The position numbers and the translations under genes were made by a program. From Azospirillum thermophilum (lineage in GTDB: Bacteria > Pseudomonadota > Alphaproteobacteria > Azospirillales > Azospirillaceae), in NCBI RefSeq assembly GCF_003130795.1, contig NZ_CP029353.1, forward strand, positions 2,061,501-2,125,500: DNA of 64,000 nucleotides, in the 5' to 3' direction. The notes beneath the pieces are model-generated. The model was not told where the DNA came from. It saw only the letters and a program-made list of their open reading frames with translations, and did no database searches. Shown piece by piece: positions 60,555-64,000 of this stretch. Each line of letters starts with the position of its first letter. The stretch's first letter is position 1.

Positions 60555-60946
60555 TGCAGGATGCCCTTCTCGCGCAGGACCGGGTTCACCCGCTCGAACG
60601 CCTCGCACCACAGCCCGTGGGCGCGCTGCTCGCGCGGGCGGGTGACGTCGGGCGCCGCCAGGCGGCGGCCGTAATGGACCAGCACATGCAGATGGTCGCG
60701 GGTCAGCAGCCGGCGGCGGTAGAGCCGGTCGACCACCCGCAGCACGTCCGCCGGCTCGCAGGGCCGCTGCACCAGCCCCAGCCCGGCCACCACGCGGGCG
60801 CCGGCCGCCTTGGCGTCCTGCGCCTGGACGGCCCAGAACCAGGCCTCCTCGCCGCTGTCGAAGGGGATGCCGGACACCGCATAGGGCGGGACTCCGCTGC
60901 CGAAGGGCGCCGCGGCGGCGGATCGCGGGCGGGGGGATGCGTGCAT
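60551..60946 (-). CDS. Conserved hypothetical protein, first gene of the phage module
   Basis: A 131-residue protein from ATG 60946, chosen for its GAGGAG site. The core reads SGIPFDSGEEAWFWAVQAQD, RPCEPADVLRVVDRLYRRRL, then DHLHVLVHYGRRLAAPDVTR and RVNPVLREKGILQ. It looks like a helical protein conserved among alphaproteobacteria next to such phage clusters. Its stop overlaps the next start, so the set is one operon. A start at 61078 would run through the SOS-like box and is unlikely. Function unknown. Confidence 0.7.
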   Translation of the reverse strand: MHASPRPRSAAAAPFGSGVPPYAVSGIPFDSGEEAWFWAVQAQDAKAAGARVVAGLGLVQRPCEPADVLRVVDRLYRRRLLTRDHLHVLVHYGRRLAAPDVTRPREQRAHGLWCEAFERVNPVLREKGILQ

Positions 60947-61057
60947 GCTGGTCTCCTCATCGTGGCGGCCGGCCGCGCGCAAAGCGGGTCGCGGTCCGGA
61001 AAGGCGTCTCCTCGCGGGAGCCCGGCCGGTCGGCCTTGCGCGGTGCAGTGGCGATAT

Positions 61058-61072
61058 GTTCGTGTTATGTTC
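61058..61072. promoter_or_regulatory. SOS (LexA) box of alphaproteobacterial type
   Basis: GTTC at 61058-61061 and GTTC at 61069-61072 are separated by exactly seven bases (GTGTTAT), giving GTTC-N7-GTTC, the direct-repeat LexA site established in alphaproteobacteria. It lies between the divergent phage-module operon (start 60946) and the S24 regulator gene (start 61150), at distances that allow control of both. Confidence 0.75.
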
Positions 61073-61092
61073 CGCCATGACGGGGCGGTCAA

Positions 61093-61111
61093 GAACTATA
61101 TGAAAAAGTTC
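61093..61111. promoter_or_regulatory. Palindrome upstream of the S24 regulator
   Basis: GAACT (61093-61097) mirrors AGTTC (61107-61111) with a nine-base spacer, ending 38 bases before the regulator's start. It is a candidate operator for the S24 protein itself. The segment 61090-61145 is unusually A/T-rich. Confidence 0.45.
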
Positions 61112-61149
61112 CTAGGGACCGCTGCCGGCGATTATGAGATTATCGTCCC

Positions 61150-61782
61150 ATGCTGAAACATGCGGACATCTGGCGGGCGATCGACCGCCTCGCGGCCCAG
61201 CACGGGCTGTCGGCATCCGGCCTTGCGCGGCGGGCCGGGCTCGACCCGACCACCTTCAACAAGAGCAAGCGGATCACCGGCGACGGCAAGCTCCGCTGGC
61301 CCTCGACCGAGAGCGTGTCGAAGGTGCTGGAGGCGACCAACGCCAGCCTGTCGGAGTTCGTCAGCCTGATCGGCGAGGCCGCCGGTCCCAACGCCTTCCA
61401 GCGCATCCCGGTGATCGGCTACGCCCAGGCCGGCAACGCCGGCTATTTCGACGATGCCGGCTATCCCGTGGGCTCCGGCTGGGACGAGCTGCTGTTCCCC
61501 AGCCTGGGCGACCCGCACGCCTATGCGCTGGAGATCTCCGGCGACAGCATGGAGCCGGTCTACCGCGACGGCGACACCATCATCGTCTCGCCGGCCGCGC
61601 AGATCCGCCGCAACGACCGCGTGGTGGTCCGCACCAAGGGCGGCGAGGTGATGGCCAAGCAACTGATCCGCGAGTCCGCGACGCGGATCGAGCTGATGTC
61701 GATCAACCGCGCCCACCCGGACCGCAGCATCCCCCGCGGCGAGGTCGCCTGGATGGCCCGCATCATCTGGGCGAGCCAGTAG
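61150..61782 (+). CDS. S24-family (LexA/CI-like) transcriptional regulator
   Basis: A 210-residue repressor with an N-terminal HTH (DIWRAIDRLAAQHGLSASGL, then ARRAGLDPTTFNKSKR) and a C-terminal S24 autoproteolytic domain. The nucleophile Ser is in ALEISGDSMEPVYRDGD and the Lys in GEVMAKQLIRES. A cleavage-type sequence Ala-Gly is present near VIGYAQAGNAG. Such proteins are cleaved after RecA activation and then derepress targets. It is divergent from the phage-module operon, with an SOS-type box and a palindrome between. It is not the housekeeping LexA, whose HTH differs. Confidence 0.9.
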   Translation: MLKHADIWRAIDRLAAQHGLSASGLARRAGLDPTTFNKSKRITGDGKLRWPSTESVSKVLEATNASLSEFVSLIGEAAGPNAFQRIPVIGYAQAGNAGYFDDAGYPVGSGWDELLFPSLGDPHAYALEISGDSMEPVYRDGDTIIVSPAAQIRRNDRVVVRTKGGEVMAKQLIRESATRIELMSINRAHPDRSIPRGEVAWMARIIWASQ

Positions 61783-61875
61783 GACGGCCCTGCCCGGGGC
61801 GGTCCCTTCGCCACGCCTTCGGTCCTAGGATAAAATGCCTTGACAGGAACGGCGGCCGGCGCCAGCCTGCCCTCC

Positions 61876-62193
61876 ATGGACCCTGCCGCCTGCCCCGCCC
61901 TGCTCGACGATCTCCACCGCCGCCATGACGGGCCGCCGCCGCGGCATGCGGTCCGCGCCGCCCTGTTCGGCGGCGGCGCGGCCTGGCGGGTGCTGCGGAA
62001 CCGGGCGGCGCTCGCCGAGCAGGCGCGGCTGGCGGCGGAGGCACGGACCGGCGCGGCGCGCCGCCGTGCCATGCTGCCGGCGGCCGACTGCCTTCGGGAT
62101 CGTTGGCTGTCCCGGCTGGCGGCGACGCTGGCCCATCACCGCGCCGCCGCCGTCCGGCTGCTGGAGGCTCAGCGGAAGGCGTATTCCCAGTAG
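61876..62193 (+). CDS. Hypothetical protein overlapping ilvE-like 3' end
   Basis: A 105-residue frame from ATG 61876 (MDPAACPALLDDLHRRHDGP). It is Arg/Ala-rich and helical (AWRVLRNRAALAEQARLAAE), with no recognised domain. It overlaps the 3' end of the convergent aminotransferase gene by 25 bases. A TTG at 61840 is an alternative start. Such Ala/Arg-rich frames are easily spurious in GC-rich DNA, so this call is weak. Confidence 0.4.
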   Translation: MDPAACPALLDDLHRRHDGPPPRHAVRAALFGGGAAWRVLRNRAALAEQARLAAEARTGAARRRAMLPAADCLRDRWLSRLAATLAHHRAAAVRLLEAQRKAYSQ

Positions 62194-63017
62194 AGACCGC
62201 GTGCCCGCTTCATCATCGGACCGGCCGCGAAGCTGCGGTCCTCGACGCGGGTCACCGGCACCACCTTGGAATAGTTGCCGGTCGAGAAGACCTCGTCGGC
62301 CGCCAGCACATCCTCGGGCGTCAGGGTGCATTCCTCGACCGGGATGCCGTCGGCGCGCAGCAGGGCGATCACCCGCTGGCGCGTGATGCCGTTGAGGAAG
62401 GTGCCGTTCGGCACCGGCGTGCGCACCACCCCGTCCCTGGCGATGAACAGGTTGGCGGTGGCGTACTCCGCCACGTTGCCGATGGCGTCCAGCAGGATCG
62501 CGTTGTCGAAGCCGCGGCGGGTCGCCTCGGCCAGCGCGCGGCCGGCGTTGGGATAGAGGCAGGCGGCCTTGGCGTCGGTCGGCGCCATCGAGGGCGCCGG
62601 GCGGCGGAAGCTGGAGATGCAGGCCGTGAAGCCAATCGGCTCCGGCATCGGCGCCTCGATCAGCGACAGGACGAAGCGCGTGCTCTCCGGATCCGGGTTG
62701 ATGAAGCCGGACTCGGCGTAGAACATCGGCCGGATGTAGAGCGCCGTGCTCGTGGGGAAGCGGCGGATGCCGTCCCAGCACAGTTCCTCGATCTCGCCCG
62801 CCGTCAGCATCGGCGCCAGGCCCAGCGCCTGGGCGGAGCGGACGACACGGGCGCAATGCAGGTCCAGATCCGGGGCCACCCCGTCGAACGACCGCGCGCC
62901 GTCGAACACGACCGACGACATCCACAGCGCATGCGCGTTGGGACCGACCAGGGGCGGGTTGCCTTCCACCCATTCGCCGCTGATCCAATTCCAGGTCTGC
63001 CCGGACATGCCGCCCAT
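62169..63017 (-). CDS. Branched-chain amino acid aminotransferase-like protein (class IV)
   Basis: A 282-residue fold-type IV PLP aminotransferase. Features: VVFDGARSFDGVAPDLDLHC, a PLP-lysine region KAACLYPNAGRALAEATRRG, then EYATANLFIARDGVVRTPVP and ITRQRVIALL. Leu, Ile and Val transamination is the likely activity, though D-amino-acid transaminases share the fold. AAGGAGAG upstream of ATG 63017 fixes the start. It stands alone between the phage regulator and sdhB. Confidence 0.93.
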   Translation of the reverse strand: MGGMSGQTWNWISGEWVEGNPPLVGPNAHALWMSSVVFDGARSFDGVAPDLDLHCARVVRSAQALGLAPMLTAGEIEELCWDGIRRFPTSTALYIRPMFYAESGFINPDPESTRFVLSLIEAPMPEPIGFTACISSFRRPAPSMAPTDAKAACLYPNAGRALAEATRRGFDNAILLDAIGNVAEYATANLFIARDGVVRTPVPNGTFLNGITRQRVIALLRADGIPVEECTLTPEDVLAADEVFSTGNYSKVVPVTRVEDRSFAAGPMMKRARGLYWEYAFR

Positions 63018-63193
63018 GAACTCTCTCCTTCCCCTCTTGCTGAACCCACTGCCGGCCGGTTGCCCATCGGGCTCGCCCGAAAAGCATACCCCCTCATAGC
63101 CGCCGGTCAATGGAGCCGCACCGTGCCGTTCGCCCGGCCCGGCGGTTGAATGGCTCGAAGCCACCGACAGCGTGTCAGAAGGAGATGTTGGCG

Positions 63194-63418
63194 ATGCCCT
63201 GGACGACCCCGACCCAGACGTCTTCGATGTCGAGGCCGCAGCCGTTGCGCGCGGCCCCTCCCCGTCCTCAACCGGGATCGGGGGAGGATGTCCCGGTCGA
63301 TCTGCCGGGCGGCGACAATCCGGACCTGCCCGATCCCGGCGGCCCCGGCACCGACATCCCCCCGGTCCCCGGCGGCGACCTGCCGCCCTCGCAGCCGACC
63401 GACCCGGATTTCCGGTAG
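63194..63418 (+). CDS. Small Pro/Asp-rich hypothetical protein
   Basis: A 74-residue frame from ATG 63194 with AAGGAG nine bases upstream. The second half is a Pro/Gly/Asp repeat (VDLPGGDNPDLPDPGGPGTD). The first half reads poorly in this frame but well in another (from 63172: MSEGDVGDALDDPDPDVFDV), so the gene may be longer with a frameshift or the overlap accidental. No function can be suggested. Confidence 0.35.
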   Translation: MPWTTPTQTSSMSRPQPLRAAPPRPQPGSGEDVPVDLPGGDNPDLPDPGGPGTDIPPVPGGDLPPSQPTDPDFR

Positions 63419-63456
63419 CCCGGCGCACGGCCGACGGATACCCCCCGAAAAAGGAA

Positions 63457-63480
63457 CGAGGCGCCCCGCGGGGCGCCTCG
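63457..63480 (-). terminator. Terminator of sdhB
   Basis: CGAGGCGCCCC (63457-63467) mirrors GGGGCGCCTCG (63470-63480), a perfect 11-pair stem. On the minus strand it is followed by TTCCTTTTT, so it terminates sdhB transcription. Confidence 0.9.
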
Positions 63481-63511
63481 CGTCGTTTGCGTCCTTCGCC
63501 GACCGGTCGGG

Positions 63512-64000
63512 TCAGCGGCGGACCACCATCAGCTTCTTGATCTCGGCGATCGCCTTGGCCGGGTTCAGGCCCTTCGGGCACGCCTTGGTGCAGTTCATGA
63601 TGGTGTGGCAGCGATAGAGGCGGAACGGGTCCTCGAGCATGTCGAGGCGCTCGCCCGTCATCTCGTCGCGGCTGTCGACGATCCAGCGGTAGGCCTGCAG
63701 GAGGATCGACGGGCCGAGATAGCGGTCGCCGTTCCACCAGTAGCTGGGGCAGGAGGTCGAGCAGCAGAAGCACAGGATGCACTCGTAGAGGCCGTCCAGC
63801 TTGGCGCGGTCCTCCGGCGACTGCAGCCGCTCGCGGCTCGGAGCCGGCGACTGCGACTGCAGCCACGGCTTGATCGAGGCGAGCTGGGCGTAGATGTGCT
63901 TCAGGTCGGGGACGAGGTCCTTCACCACCGGCATGTGCGGCAGCGGGTAGATCTTGACGTCGCCCGGGATGTCCTCGATCGCCTTCAGGCAGGCCAGCGT
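63512..64000 (-). CDS. sdhB: Succinate dehydrogenase iron-sulfur subunit, 5' part outside the window
   Basis: The C-terminal 162 residues of SdhB. They hold the 4Fe-4S and 3Fe-4S ligands ([16 protein letters not shown] and [20 protein letters not shown]) and the family end KKLMVVRR. The frame stays open to 64000, with [20 protein letters not shown] just before, so the 2Fe-2S domain lies beyond the window. The subunit passes electrons from SdhA to the quinone site. Confidence 0.96.
   Translation of the reverse strand, partial: TLACLKAIEDIPGDVKIYPLPHMPVVKDLVPDLKHIYAQLASIKPWLQSQSPAPSRERLQSPEDRAKLDGLYECILCFCCSTSCPSYWWNGDRYLGPSILLQAYRWIVDSRDEMTGERLDMLEDPFRLYRCHTIMNCTKACPKGLNPAKAIAEIKKLMVVRR

Noticed and set aside
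57000..61100. A complete prophage
   Set aside because: No integrase, terminase, major capsid, tail, lysis or attachment-site repeats were seen; only a partial head module is supported.
61858..62193. A phage gene after the S24 regulator
   Set aside because: The protein has no phage-like pattern and overlaps the aminotransferase end, so I kept it only as a weak hypothetical gene.

Overview
The window is a 64-kb piece of a very GC-rich alphaproteobacterial chromosome, most likely an Azospirillum-type member of the Rhodospirillales. This rests on base composition, Rhodospirillales-style small families (DUF4170, DUF3095, short PAS proteins), an exact alphaproteobacterial LexA-type box (GTTC-N7-GTTC), and housekeeping genes such as carB, greA, gluQRS, trxB, coq7 and sdhB. 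The species assignment is inference.

Layout. 1-7.3 kb: a UvrD/PcrA helicase gene split by a 367-residue intein, two large stem-loops in front of it, and two NarL-type response regulators. 7.3-15.8 kb: mixed small membrane and hypothetical genes, a DUF3095 protein, a PilZ-like protein, an exported tyrosinase, an SDR, YqaA and YgjV membrane proteins and a ModE-like regulator. 15.9-22.2 kb: tRNA-Leu(CAA), dsbB, a doubly frameshifted coq7, a hybrid kinase, gluQRS, an HNH nuclease and a TrmH methyltransferase. 22.2-32.3 kb: an orphan sigma-1.1-like protein, msrA, a toxin-antitoxin-like pair, a PAS protein translationally coupled to a membrane-less FtsK, DinB and PPOX proteins, MgtC, and a 7TM histidine kinase. 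32.6-37.7 kb: carB and greA, a strong terminator, then a less GC-rich pair of unknown genes. 37.7-46.4 kb: a dienelactone-hydrolase-like gene, an Lrp regulator, a collinear set (ELM1-like, two 2OG-Fe(II) oxygenases, a GT4 glycosyltransferase, a 636-residue unknown) and trxB. 46.4-56.9 kb: Dps, a chemoreceptor, a cache protein, an EF-G paralogue, aspartate aminotransferase, a metallophosphoesterase and a GGDEF/EAL protein. 57-61.8 kb: a partial phage head module (scaffold, Bbp19-like, portal and small genes) divergent from an S24 repressor, with an SOS-like box between. 61.8-64 kb: a branched-chain aminotransferase and the 3' part of sdhB.

A pattern crosses the window. At least six genes (uvrD, coq7, the 7TM kinase, the dienelactone hydrolase and two phage-module genes) carry single-base frameshifts in G or C runs, and nearly all are repaired by adding one base to the run. 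This looks more like systematic homopolymer under-calling than six separate pseudogenes.

The most interesting items are the intein in the helicase motif III region, the orphan phage head operon with its SOS-box regulator, the oxygenase/glycosyltransferase set at 39.6-45.3 kb, the toxin-antitoxin-like pair at 23.5-24.3 kb, and the orphan sigma-1.1-like protein with a membrane tail.
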